DNA of 44,761 nucleotides. Source: an uncultured Clostridium sp. (lineage in GTDB: Bacteria; Bacillota; Clostridia; Lachnospirales; Lachnospiraceae). Numbering within the stretch: the stretch's first letter is position 1; every line of letters starts with the position of its first letter. This document shows, piece after piece, positions 23,586-32,498 of this stretch. Below the pieces are notes generated by a model. That model did not search any database and was not told the DNA's origin. It worked only from the letters and a program-made list of their open reading frames with translations. Made by a program: the position numbers and the translations under genes. The stretch is taken from positions 1-44,761 of the forward strand of contig CALAAS010000006.1 in NCBI GenBank assembly GCA_937885015.1, given 5' to 3'.

Positions 23586-25034
23586 ATGTGGAAATGGAAA
23601 AAAGAGAATGATTGTGAACCGGAAGAGGCGCAGGAAATAAAGGCATTCGAATTTGCGGAGGAAAAGGCAGAGAAAGAGGTGCAGGAAATGCTGCAGGAAT
23701 ACCTGCAGGAGGATCACTCTGGAGGAAAAAAGAGCAAAAGGATCAGAAAAAGGGACTGGAGAAGCAGCTGGAAGGCTTTTTGCCTGCGGGTGTCCGGTTG
23801 GAGCAGGAAACGGAAAATCATGGCTGGACTGGGACTGGCTTTTGCGGCGGTTTTATTTCTGTCCAGGCTGTCCGGCAAAGGAGAGGAGGGGGTGTCGGTT
23901 CAGACGATCCCCCTGGAAAGAGGAGATGTTCGCTCTGTCCTGACACTGTCGGGCCCGGTATCCGGCACGGACAGTGCGGATGTGGTGTCCAACCTTCATG
24001 CGGAAGTGTTGGAAATTCTCGTGAAAGAGGGGGACCGGGTGGAAAAAGATCAGGTACTGGCCCGCATTGATGGAAGTGATGCGGGGAAGGCAGTGGACAT
24101 GGCACAGAATGCCTATGAGCTGGCGGTTAGCGAATATGAAGAAAATAAGAGAGACACGCAGGCAGGATATGAGAAAGCCAGGCAGGATTATCAGGCTGCC
24201 AGGTTGGCTTTTGATCGGAATACTGTCCTGTTTCAGGCGGGCGATATCTCGCGGGCAGAGCTGGAGGGAGTGGAAAATGCTTTGCGGGATGCGGCGCGTC
24301 AGGTAGAATCCTATACCATAAAAGACGGAAAAGCCGTTCCAGATGCTTCATACGAGCTGAAAATCAAGTCGGCTCAGTTTGAACTGGACCAGAAAAAAGA
24401 AGATCTGGCAGGAACGGAAGTAAAAAGTCCCATCGCGGGGACGGTAACGCGGGTGAATTCCAGAATTGGCCAGTTCGCAGACGAGCCGGAGGATGACAAA
24501 CCCATGTTTATGATCGAAAATCTGGAGAATCTGGAGATGGAGATCGCAGTCAGTGAGTATTCCATCGGTTCTGTCCGACTGGATCAGTCTGTGGTAATTC
24601 AGGCGGATATTTTGGGAGACAGGACGGCAGAGGGGCGGATCGTATCCATTTCCCCCACTGGCGAGGAGAAGGGGGGAGGCTCTACAGAACGAGTAGTGCC
24701 CACTACGATCCAGATTGAAGGCGGCAGTAAGACCGGGTTGATTGCCGGGATTACGGCCAAAGCATCCATTACTACCGGGGAGGGAAAAGAGGTTTTAAAG
24801 GTGCCACAGACTGCGCTGATTCAGCAGGAAGATGGAAGCCAGGCGGTGGCTGCAGTCAGGGATGGAAGGGTTCATATGATTCCGGTAAGAACTGGGGTTG
24901 AGAGTGATCTGGAAGCGGAAATTTCCCCGGTGCAGGAAGAGACGCTTATGGAGGGGATGGAGATCATTACAAGTCCGTCCGGACTTACAGAGGGGATGGC
25001 TGTGACGGCTGCTGGGGGAAAGATAGATGGATGA
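23586..25034 (+). CDS. MacA/HlyD-type periplasmic-adaptor-like (membrane fusion) protein
   Basis: A 482-residue adaptor of a MacAB-like ABC exporter. A charged cytoplasmic N-terminal region of about 75 residues, rich in E/K, precedes one membrane helix (about 78-94). Then come a beta-barrel/lipoyl segment (VLEILVKEGDRVEKDQVLARID), a coiled-coil hairpin (about 165-235), the second lipoyl half (VKSPIAGTVTRVNSRIGQF) and the membrane-proximal domain. The start at 23586 has GGGGGA 5 bp before it. The N-terminal cytosolic extension is longer than in typical MacA. It overlaps the ATPase gene by 8 bp. Confidence 0.88.
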   Translation: MWKWKKENDCEPEEAQEIKAFEFAEEKAEKEVQEMLQEYLQEDHSGGKKSKRIRKRDWRSSWKAFCLRVSGWSRKRKIMAGLGLAFAAVLFLSRLSGKGEEGVSVQTIPLERGDVRSVLTLSGPVSGTDSADVVSNLHAEVLEILVKEGDRVEKDQVLARIDGSDAGKAVDMAQNAYELAVSEYEENKRDTQAGYEKARQDYQAARLAFDRNTVLFQAGDISRAELEGVENALRDAARQVESYTIKDGKAVPDASYELKIKSAQFELDQKKEDLAGTEVKSPIAGTVTRVNSRIGQFADEPEDDKPMFMIENLENLEMEIAVSEYSIGSVRLDQSVVIQADILGDRTAEGRIVSISPTGEEKGGGSTERVVPTTIQIEGGSKTGLIAGITAKASITTGEGKEVLKVPQTALIQQEDGSQAVAAVRDGRVHMIPVRTGVESDLEAEISPVQEETLMEGMEIITSPSGLTEGMAVTAAGGKIDG

Positions 25035-25722
25035 GCTGATTAAAATTGTGAATCTGTGCAAGGTATACGATACGGGAGCTGTGAAAGTAGTTGGCCTTCA
25101 GAATATTAACCTGACTATCCGGCGGGGCGAATTTGTGGCCATTATGGGGCAGTCCGGCTCTGGAAAATCAACTCTGATGAACATTCTGGGTTGTCTCGAC
25201 CGGCCGGTTATGGGACATTATTATCTGGATGGGACCGATATTTCATCTCTGAGTGCGGATCAGCTTTCAAAAATCCGGAATCAGAAAATCGGATTTGTAT
25301 TTCAGTCGTTTAACCTGATATCCAGAACTTCGGCTGTTCAGAATGTAGAACTTCCCATGACTTATGCCCGTGTTCCGCGGAAGGTACGGTATGAGCGGGC
25401 AGTGGAGCTTTTGAATCTGGTGGGGTTGGGAAAACGTTTGGATCATATGCCGAATGAGATGTCTGGAGGTCAGCGGCAGCGAGTGGCGATTGCCAGAGCT
25501 CTTGCCAACGATCCGCCCCTGATTTTAGCTGATGAACCCACGGGAAATCTGGATACGGCCTCTTCCATTGAGATTATGGAACTGTTTTCCAGGCTGCATG
25601 AAAATGGGGCAACCGTGGTGGTGGTAACCCATGAAGAAGAGATCGCGGCTTTTACGGAGCGGATTATCCGCTTCCGGGATGGCCGGATTGTCAGTGACAC
25701 GGGAGGGAAAGTACCATGTTGA
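25027..25722 (+). CDS. MacB-type ABC transporter ATPase
   Basis: A 231-residue ATPase of the LolD/MacB family. Walker A is GQSGSGKST (41-49), the Q-loop FVFQSFNLI, signature MSGGQRQRVAIARAL, Walker B LILADEPTG and the H-loop VVVVTHEEE. It powers the adjacent FtsX-like permease and its adaptor, probably for export of a peptide, antibiotic or lipid-like compound. It overlaps genes at both ends. Confidence 0.95.
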   Translation: MDELIKIVNLCKVYDTGAVKVVGLQNINLTIRRGEFVAIMGQSGSGKSTLMNILGCLDRPVMGHYYLDGTDISSLSADQLSKIRNQKIGFVFQSFNLISRTSAVQNVELPMTYARVPRKVRYERAVELLNLVGLGKRLDHMPNEMSGGQRQRVAIARALANDPPLILADEPTGNLDTASSIEIMELFSRLHENGATVVVVTHEEEIAAFTERIIRFRDGRIVSDTGGKVPC

Positions 25723-26936
25723 TTGAAAATATGCGGATGGCATTTGCTGCGCTGCGTGCCAATAAAATGCGCTCGTTCCTGACGATGCTGGGGATTATCA
25801 TTGGCATCGGATCTGTCATTTCCATTGTTTCGATCGGAGATACCATGCGCAGTATGTTTTCCAGCCTCTATAAGGATATTGGCCTGACGCAGGCGTATCT
25901 GGGGATTGGGTACTGGGTGGATGACACACGGGAAAGTGACTGGTTCACTCTGGATGATCTGAGCCGGATCGAGGATGCCTTTGGCGATCGGATTGCTTAT
26001 ATGGACAGTGCGGCCTCTGCGACGGCAGAAGCAAAAGCCGGGAGGAAAATGCTGAAAATCAATTTCACAGGGGTGGATTCCCCTTACCAGAAGGTCCAGC
26101 CGGTGGATATCTTAAGCGGCCGGTACCTAAATGCCGGGGACGTAGCGGCCCGGCGTCCCTGCGCGGTTCTGGAAGCAGCCAGCGCCAGGAAGCTCTTTGG
26201 AAGCGAGCAGGCCGTAGGCCGCACCTTCCGGGCGGAGATTTACGGAAACGTGCAGGAATTTACGGTAATCGGCGTCTACGAAAAGAAAATGAGTGCATTT
26301 CAGAAGCTGATGATGGGCAGTCCCGATGACCAGGGAGAGGCTTTTATTCCCTGGACACTTCTGACCTGGCCAAATGATTCCTTTTACTATTGTCATTTTT
26401 TCGCCGATGAGGCCATGAGCGAAATGGAACTGAATGCTTTTTACGGAGAAGTGCAGGCATTTGTGGCGAGGCTTAAGGGACGGGAACCGGAAGATTTTTA
26501 TATGCAGACGGCCATTGCCGAGATGGGACAGATGGATTCCATGATGGCCGGACTGTCGGCAGCGGTAGGAGGCATTGCCGCCATTTCCCTGATTGTAGGC
26601 GGCATTGGGATTATGAATATTATGCTGGTATCAGTCACGGAGAGAACCAGGGAAATCGGAATCAGGAAGGCGCTTGGGGCGAGAACCCGGGATGTGCTGA
26701 TCCAGTTCCTGACGGAATCCGCTATTTTATCGGCCATGGGGGGAATAATCGGAATTCTTCTGGGGAGCGGGATTGTCTTTTCCGTGGGGACTGCCATCGG
26801 CGTGCAGGCGGTGATAAAACCTGGTGTGATCGTGCTGGCTGTGTCCTTTTCAGCGGTGGTGGGGATTTTTTTTGGCCTGTATCCGGCTTCACGGGCAGCT
26901 AAGGCGGATCCTATCGATGCACTGCGCTATGAGTAA
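25716..26936 (+). CDS. MacB/FtsX-type ABC permease
   Basis: A 406-residue permease with TM1 at about 20-42, a large extracytoplasmic MacB-type core domain (about 45-275) and three C-terminal membrane helices. The family segment VGGIGIMNIMLVSVTERTREIGIRKALGA and the terminal SRAAKADPIDALRYE are conserved. It overlaps the ATPase gene by 7 bp, completing a three-gene exporter operon. No terminator is visible after it. Confidence 0.94.
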   Translation: MLIENMRMAFAALRANKMRSFLTMLGIIIGIGSVISIVSIGDTMRSMFSSLYKDIGLTQAYLGIGYWVDDTRESDWFTLDDLSRIEDAFGDRIAYMDSAASATAEAKAGRKMLKINFTGVDSPYQKVQPVDILSGRYLNAGDVAARRPCAVLEAASARKLFGSEQAVGRTFRAEIYGNVQEFTVIGVYEKKMSAFQKLMMGSPDDQGEAFIPWTLLTWPNDSFYYCHFFADEAMSEMELNAFYGEVQAFVARLKGREPEDFYMQTAIAEMGQMDSMMAGLSAAVGGIAAISLIVGGIGIMNIMLVSVTERTREIGIRKALGARTRDVLIQFLTESAILSAMGGIIGILLGSGIVFSVGTAIGVQAVIKPGVIVLAVSFSAVVGIFFGLYPASRAAKADPIDALRYE

Positions 26937-27098
26937 AGATGGAAAAATTTATTTTATTTACAAATTTATGAAAATTATACTATCCCCTCGCCATTTGGCC
27001 TGAATTATGCTATACTTATATAGGCAGCCATCTGACGGGAAAAGTCCGGTCTGATGCGGTTATGCTATTAAACTTGATTCGGAGGAGAAGATGGGTTT

Positions 27099-27527
27099 AT
27101 GCTCAACGAGGAGAAAATCAGGCTGATGACGGAGCTGGCTCTCTTTGAAAAGAACCATTCTTCGCAGATGAAAACGGTTACCAGTTATTTTAAGAGTGAT
27201 TATATAAGCCGCAGCCTGATCAGGGGGTTTGTAAGTTATACGCTTTGCAGCGTAATGATTTTGGGACTCTGGATGCTGTTTCATGTAGATGTTGTCCTAA
27301 GTTCCATCGGGATGGACGAAGTGCGGGAACTGGCCTTCCGGGGAGGATTCCTCTATCTCGGAGGGCTTTTCTTATACTTGGCGCTGGTCTGGGCCGTCTA
27401 TGGCAGGCGGTATGATTATGAGGTCAGAATGAATCGAATCTATATTGTAAAGCTAAAGCATCTGGATAAGCGATATGAGTTCCATAGCCGATCCAGGGAA
27501 CTGGCACGGGAAGGGAGGCGCGTATGA
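27099..27527 (+). CDS. Two-helix membrane protein of unknown function
   Basis: 142 residues. An amphipathic, charged N-terminal part is followed by two membrane helices (about 42-64 and 84-104) and a basic tail. GGAGGAG lies 11 bp before the ATG. The stop codon overlaps the next start (ATGA), so it works with the following membrane protein. I do not recognise a named family. An extended -10 box (TGCTATACT, 27008-27016) upstream may be the promoter. Confidence 0.7.
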   Translation: MLNEEKIRLMTELALFEKNHSSQMKTVTSYFKSDYISRSLIRGFVSYTLCSVMILGLWMLFHVDVVLSSIGMDEVRELAFRGGFLYLGGLFLYLALVWAVYGRRYDYEVRMNRIYIVKLKHLDKRYEFHSRSRELAREGRRV

Positions 27528-28483
27528 GAGGGCTTCTTGCGTGTAAGGAAGGTTTGAAGGCCTTTTATGCGAAATACAGCGCGCTTGTAATGGCGTCCAT
27601 CCGCTTTACGATGGCATTTGCCGCGGCATTCCTGATCAATCAGAATGTAGGTTTTCTGCCGAAGCTGAGCGGGGTTGGTGTTCCAGTCATTGCTGGTCTG
27701 GTCTGTGCAGTGCTTCCTTTTGGTGCCATTGCCTTTCTGATGGGTGGTCTGCTTTTGGCACAGCTGAGTGCTGCCTCGGTGGAGGTGGCTATTATTACGT
27801 TTGTATTTCTGCTGATCGTGGTGCTTTTGTACTATGGATTTCAGCCGGGAGACAGCATACTTTTGCTGGCGACACCGATTTTGTTTTTCCTGAAGATGCC
27901 GTTTGCAATTCCGCTCCTGGTGGGGTTGGCGGGGAGTCTTGTTTCTGTGATTCCCATGAGCTGCGGGATCTTTGTTTATTATGTTATTCTTTATGTCAAG
28001 CAGAATAGCAGCTTTCTGGTGGGGAGCGAGCAGACGGAGATCAGCCAGGTGGTGGCGCAGGTTCTGAAGGGAATCCTTGCCAATCCGCCCATGATGGTTA
28101 TGATTGCGGCCTGCTGTCTGGGCGCATTGATAGCCTTTGTCATTAAAAATCTGTCCATTAACTATTCCTGGGGAATCGCCATCGGGGCGGGACTTTTGGT
28201 TCAGCTGCTGGCAGTTTTTGTGGGGGATTTCCGGTTTGATGTGGCCATGTCAGTGCCGGAACTGATACTGAATGCCGCACTGTCGGCCGGTGTGGCGGCG
28301 GTGTACCATTTCTTTGTGTTTGCCGTGGACTATACGCGAACGGAATACACACAGTTTGAGGATGACGATTATTATTATTATGTAAAGGCAGTTCCAAAGA
28401 TTGCCATACCTAAGACGGATGTCCGGGTTCAGAAGATCAACAAAGTTAATAAGAAAAAAACGCAGCCGTCCAGGCGGCCGTGA
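27524..28483 (+). CDS. Polytopic membrane protein of unknown function upstream of cdaA
   Basis: 319 residues with about eight predicted membrane helices and a basic cytoplasmic tail ending in KKTQPSRRP. The tail follows an acidic patch, FEDDDYYYYVKAVP. It resembles conserved clostridial membrane proteins without an assigned role. It is coupled to the preceding gene by an ATGA overlap and followed 31 bp later by cdaA, so it is probably co-transcribed with the c-di-AMP genes. Confidence 0.75.
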   Translation: MRGLLACKEGLKAFYAKYSALVMASIRFTMAFAAAFLINQNVGFLPKLSGVGVPVIAGLVCAVLPFGAIAFLMGGLLLAQLSAASVEVAIITFVFLLIVVLLYYGFQPGDSILLLATPILFFLKMPFAIPLLVGLAGSLVSVIPMSCGIFVYYVILYVKQNSSFLVGSEQTEISQVVAQVLKGILANPPMMVMIAACCLGALIAFVIKNLSINYSWGIAIGAGLLVQLLAVFVGDFRFDVAMSVPELILNAALSAGVAAVYHFFVFAVDYTRTEYTQFEDDDYYYYVKAVPKIAIPKTDVRVQKINKVNKKKTQPSRRP

Positions 28484-28514
28484 TTTTCATAGACCGTAAG
28501 AAGGAGGTGAATGC

Positions 28515-29387
28515 ATGGCAGAGATATTGGCGGAGATTTACTCCTGGATCTCCTTTGTTCCAAAGATTACATTCAAAAATCTGATCGAGATTGCAATTAT
28601 CGCCCTGGTGGTGTATGAGATGCTGATCTGGATTAAAAATACGCGGGCATGGACGCTTCTGAAGGGAATCGTGTTTATCTTTGCGTTTTTTCTGGGAGCT
28701 GCCGTGCTGGAGCTGGATACGATCCTCTGGCTTTTGGAAAAAATTTCATATATCGCGGTTACGGCTCTGATCGTTATTTTCCAGCCAGAACTGCGCAAGG
28801 CGCTGGAGCAGTTGGGAAGCCAGAACGTGTTTACCTCTCTTTTTTCTGTGGATGATCCCAAGAAAAATGAGGGATTTACGGAGAAGACGATCAACGAGCT
28901 GGTACGGGCCTGCTTTGAGATGGGAAAGGTTAAGACCGGTGCTCTGATGGTCATTGAGCGGGGAACCCCTCTGGGAGAGATTGAGAGAACGGGAATTGAA
29001 GTGGATGGAGTTGTTACCAGCCAGCTTCTGATTAATATATTTGAACATAATACGCCGCTTCATGACGGCGCCGTTGTAATTCGCGGAAACAGGGTAGCTG
29101 CGGCCACCTGCTATCTCCCGCTTTCAGACAATATGGCGATCAGCAAGGATCTGGGGACACGCCATCGCGCGGCTGTGGGTGTCAGTGAGACGACGGACAG
29201 TGTGACGCTGGTGGTATCAGAGGAGACTGGACGGGTTTCTGTGGCAGTTTCCGGACAACTGAGACGGATTTCCGACGGGGATGAGTTGAAGACCCTTCTT
29301 TCCGTGCTGATTAAGCGGGAGCCGGTAACCGCAGGCAGATTCAGAATTTGGAAGGGAAGACGGAAGAATGAAAGAAAAGCTGACTAG
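28515..29387 (+). CDS. cdaA: Diadenylate cyclase CdaA
   Basis: Makes cyclic di-AMP from two ATP at the membrane. The 290-residue protein has three N-terminal helices (about 22-92), then the DAC domain with the catalytic LHDGAVVI (D184-G-A) and GTRHRAAVG (R216-H-R) motifs intact. It overlaps the cdaR gene by 20 bp, the standard cdaA-cdaR arrangement. The downstream glmM common in other Firmicutes is not here; an HPr gene follows instead. AAGGAGGTG gives a strong ribosome site. Confidence 0.97.
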   Translation: MAEILAEIYSWISFVPKITFKNLIEIAIIALVVYEMLIWIKNTRAWTLLKGIVFIFAFFLGAAVLELDTILWLLEKISYIAVTALIVIFQPELRKALEQLGSQNVFTSLFSVDDPKKNEGFTEKTINELVRACFEMGKVKTGALMVIERGTPLGEIERTGIEVDGVVTSQLLINIFEHNTPLHDGAVVIRGNRVAAATCYLPLSDNMAISKDLGTRHRAAVGVSETTDSVTLVVSEETGRVSVAVSGQLRRISDGDELKTLLSVLIKREPVTAGRFRIWKGRRKNERKAD

Positions 29388-30699
29388 AAATATGAGTATT
29401 AAACTTCTCTCGCTGTTCTGTGCATTCTTCGTGTGGCTGGGCGTGGTGAATGTTGCCAACCCGACGAAGGTCTCGACGCGGGAGGTGCCGGTTACCATCC
29501 TGAACGCAGAGGTACTGGAGAAATCCAACCTGACCTATGATGTTGTGGGGAAAAAGACGGCCACCATCAGCTTCAAGGTGCGTACAAAGGATGATTACAG
29601 GATTAAGGCATCGGATTTTAATGCCTATGCGGACCTGTCAGAGATGTATGACGTGACGGGAGCAATTCCCATTCGGGTAGAAGTAGTAAATAATGAAGAG
29701 CTTTTGACTTCTGCACCGGTGGTAAAATCTCCGGAGGTAATCAAGATTACCACGGAAGAGCTTCAGACCAAGACCTTTGCCCTGAAGGCCTATCCCCAGG
29801 GAGACCCTGCAGAAGGATATCAGGAGGGAACGGTTTCCATGGTTCCGGCCCAGATTGCTGTAAAGGGACCTACGTCCCTGATCGGCCAGATCAGCAGCGT
29901 GGGAATTCGCTTTAGTATCGACGGTGCAACCTCGGATGTGTCCGGTACAGCGGTTCCGGAGTATTTTGATGCCAATGGAAACGTGCTCACGGATCTGGGG
30001 GATTCGGTTAAGACGCTGGGAGGAGACATCTCCTATACGAAACAGATCCTGAAGGTAAAAGATATTCCGCTGGATTTTGTGGTGACAGGTGAAGTGGCGG
30101 AAGGGTATCGTTATGCCGGACCGGAGGCTGCTGTCCGGAATGTATCTGTGGCCGGTCTTAAGACGGATCTCGCCCCTGTCAGCACCATTACCATTCAGAA
30201 TGCGGCTCTGAACATTCAGGGAGCGACAGCAGATAAGGTGTGTCGGATCGATTTGAAGGATTACGTGGACCCCAGCCTGACAATTGTTGGACTGGAGGAT
30301 ACGGTTATTGAGGTCACGCTGAAAGTGGAAAAACTGACAGAGAAAACGTTTTCCGTAAAGGAGAGCGACATTACGCTGGATGGTTCAGACAGCAGATATC
30401 GCTATGAGATAAAGGACGGAACGGGACAGATCCGGGTCAGAGGTCTCAAGGAGGATCTGGACAGTCTGACAGCGGGGAAGATGAATCTTCATGTGGATGT
30501 ATCAGATCTTGGACTGGGAGATCACACCGTAGCTGTGAAAATGCAGCTGGATGACGCTTTTGAGATCCTGGAGGCACCCAGTGTGGCGATCCATGTGACG
30601 GAGCGGTCGGGAGCCTCAGAGACAGATCACATCCAGGATGAGACGGAGGAGAGATCAGAAACATCCTCTTCCAGGGAGGAAAGTGCGGAAGCAAACTAA
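29368..30699 (+). CDS. cdaR: YbbR-domain regulator of diadenylate cyclase
   Basis: 443 residues. One N-terminal membrane helix (about 10-28) is followed by four extracytoplasmic YbbR-like repeats (for example VRTKDDYRIKASDFNAYADL and the later SDITLDGSDSRYRYEIKD). A Ser/Glu-rich tail ends the protein. CdaR binds CdaA and tunes c-di-AMP synthesis. Its start lies inside the cdaA 3' end with GGAAG upstream. Confidence 0.93.
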   Translation: MKEKLTRNMSIKLLSLFCAFFVWLGVVNVANPTKVSTREVPVTILNAEVLEKSNLTYDVVGKKTATISFKVRTKDDYRIKASDFNAYADLSEMYDVTGAIPIRVEVVNNEELLTSAPVVKSPEVIKITTEELQTKTFALKAYPQGDPAEGYQEGTVSMVPAQIAVKGPTSLIGQISSVGIRFSIDGATSDVSGTAVPEYFDANGNVLTDLGDSVKTLGGDISYTKQILKVKDIPLDFVVTGEVAEGYRYAGPEAAVRNVSVAGLKTDLAPVSTITIQNAALNIQGATADKVCRIDLKDYVDPSLTIVGLEDTVIEVTLKVEKLTEKTFSVKESDITLDGSDSRYRYEIKDGTGQIRVRGLKEDLDSLTAGKMNLHVDVSDLGLGDHTVAVKMQLDDAFEILEAPSVAIHVTERSGASETDHIQDETEERSETSSSREESAEAN

Positions 30700-30738
30700 A
30701 TAATCGACTCCGCAAAGATGGAAAAGAAGGTAAATAGT

Positions 30739-31002
30739 ATGGTTAAGGCAAAAATAAAAATTAAAAACCCCACCGGCCTGCATCTTCGGCCGGCTGGCGT
30801 TCTCTGCAATGAGGCAGTCAAATATGAGTGTTCTGTCAGCTTTCAGTTTCGCAATACGGTTTCCAATGCCAAAAGCGTTCTGAGTGTTCTCGGAGCCTGC
30901 ATTAAGAGCGGTGATGAGATCGAATTTATCTGTGACGGAAAAGATGAAGAGGAGGCATTATCTGCCATGATTCGCGTGGTGGATGAGGGACTGGGAGAGT
31001 AA
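30739..31002 (+). CDS. ptsH: HPr-family phosphocarrier protein
   Basis: 87 residues, standard HPr size. The active-site histidine is in NPTGLHLRPAG, and the regulatory serine (HPr kinase site) is in NAKSVLSVLG. Both signs favour a true HPr, active in PTS transfer and catabolite control, over a degenerate paralog. The start at 30739 follows GAAGG by 8 bp; an upstream ATG at 30718 has no ribosome site. Its position right after cdaR is unusual and may couple it to the c-di-AMP operon. Confidence 0.88.
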   Translation: MVKAKIKIKNPTGLHLRPAGVLCNEAVKYECSVSFQFRNTVSNAKSVLSVLGACIKSGDEIEFICDGKDEEEALSAMIRVVDEGLGE

Positions 31003-31016
31003 AACATGGTTTTGAT

Positions 31017-31077
31017 ATGCCGCATGATTGCGGGTTGTTTCTGCAAAGTGGCAGAGCGCTCGGGAATTATGCGGCAT
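31017..31077 (+). other. Long-range stem-loop after ptsH
   Basis: ATGCCGCAT (31017-31025) and ATGCGGCAT (31069-31077) are perfect complements around a 43-base loop that contains a smaller CTGC/GCAG stem. It may be an RNA structure in the leader of the next gene. It has no U-tract. Confidence 0.4.
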
Positions 31078-31140
31078 TTGTAAACGTTTCGGGAGGGCAG
31101 CACCTGGAAGGAATACGGAAATTTTGATAAGGATGGGAAC

Positions 31141-32439
31141 ATGGCAGTTTACGGATTGTGTTACGTGGCGGCGATACTGTTTGCAAAGAGTGGGCATTAT
31201 CTGCTGTCGGGATTGGGACTGGTGGCGGCGGCCGTTTACTTATACGCCGCGGATTACAGAAGATCGGGAAATATCCTGCATCTGCGGGCGCTGTTTTCCC
31301 TTTCCTTCGTGGGAGGACAGGGACTTGCCTGTATGAAGTTTAGCTATTTAAGTACGGAATGGAATTTTATGACATGGCTCTGTTTTCTGGCGGCGTTTGC
31401 AGGTTTTTACGCTGTGTTTGCCTGGCTGGAAGATGCGGCGGGACCGGTGTCGGAACAGCTAAACGGCCGTTCTCAGCATCTGCTGCGGGGGCGGATGGAG
31501 AGATGTGCGGGAACCGTATTTTTCTGCGCCCTGGCGCTGACCGTGCTCTCCGTGGGATGTTTTGTTGTGGAGGCTGCGGCGCTGGGGTATATTCCTCTGT
31601 TCGTAAGGGGGGTTCCCCATGCGTATTCGTATTTTCACCTGACGGGGATCCATTATCTGACGGTTTCCTGCGTACTGGTTCCGGCGTTGTCAGTGATCTA
31701 TTTTAGTCTGGAGCGGGGGCGAAACCGAGGGAGGAGTTTTATTCTGCTGGCAGCGGATGCAGCTGCCGTTGCCGTTCCGGTTCTATGTGTGTCCCGGTCC
31801 CAGATTCTGTTTTCCATTCTTCTGGCTATCCTGGTTTATGTGGAGATGGAACGGAGCCTGAATCATGTGTATGTGGCGGCGGCTTTGCTGGCTATCATTC
31901 CGGTCTATGTGATTTTGACAGTGGCCCGGAGCCATGATGCAGAATATCTGCGTGCTGTATTTGAGATGAAGAGGGCAGGAATGCCGATTTTTGTGGCACA
32001 GCCCTATATGTATGTGGCCAATAATTATGACAATTTTGACTGTCTTGTAAAAAATTTGGCTGGACATAGTTTTGGACTTAAGATGTTGGCGCCTCTATGG
32101 ACTCTGACGGGACTTAAATTTCTTTTTCCGTCGTTGACAGCGTTTCCGATCTATGTAAACAAAACAGAAATGACAACGCTGACGCTGTTTTATGATGCCT
32201 ACTATGATTTTGGTCTTCTGGGGGTGCTGGGATTTTCCTGCCTTTTGGGGACAGCGGCCTATTTTCTGATGCGGCTCATGCGTCAGGCAAAAAATCCGGC
32301 CGTGTATCTGTTGTATGCCCAGTTTGCTCTGTATTTACTGCTGGCGTTTTTTACCACCTGGTTCAGTAATGCATCCACCTGGTTTTATGTGGCTGTGACG
32401 GCGGTAATTGCGCTGCTTTTGGAGAGGAAGAAACTATAA
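31141..32439 (+). CDS. Wzy-like oligosaccharide repeat-unit polymerase
   Basis: A 432-residue polytopic membrane protein with about 11 helices. The late loop and helices (CVSRSQILFSILLAILVYVEM, then FYDAYYDFGLLGVLGFSCLLG) resemble bacterial oligosaccharide repeat-unit polymerases that assemble capsule or wall polysaccharide outside the membrane. No glycosyltransferases are adjacent, so it is an orphan here and its polymer is unknown. AAGGATGGG precedes the ATG. Confidence 0.75.
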   Translation: MAVYGLCYVAAILFAKSGHYLLSGLGLVAAAVYLYAADYRRSGNILHLRALFSLSFVGGQGLACMKFSYLSTEWNFMTWLCFLAAFAGFYAVFAWLEDAAGPVSEQLNGRSQHLLRGRMERCAGTVFFCALALTVLSVGCFVVEAAALGYIPLFVRGVPHAYSYFHLTGIHYLTVSCVLVPALSVIYFSLERGRNRGRSFILLAADAAAVAVPVLCVSRSQILFSILLAILVYVEMERSLNHVYVAAALLAIIPVYVILTVARSHDAEYLRAVFEMKRAGMPIFVAQPYMYVANNYDNFDCLVKNLAGHSFGLKMLAPLWTLTGLKFLFPSLTAFPIYVNKTEMTTLTLFYDAYYDFGLLGVLGFSCLLGTAAYFLMRLMRQAKNPAVYLLYAQFALYLLLAFFTTWFSNASTWFYVAVTAVIALLLERKKL

Positions 32440-32498
32440 CCAACAGAGAATATGAACAAGGGATTTGGATATTTACAGGAAAGAGAGGGTTTTTAAGT

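Noticed and set aside
31079..31093. TGTAAACGTTTCGGG as a catabolite-responsive (cre) site
   Set aside because: Only the left half fits the cre consensus; the right half does not, so it is not listed.
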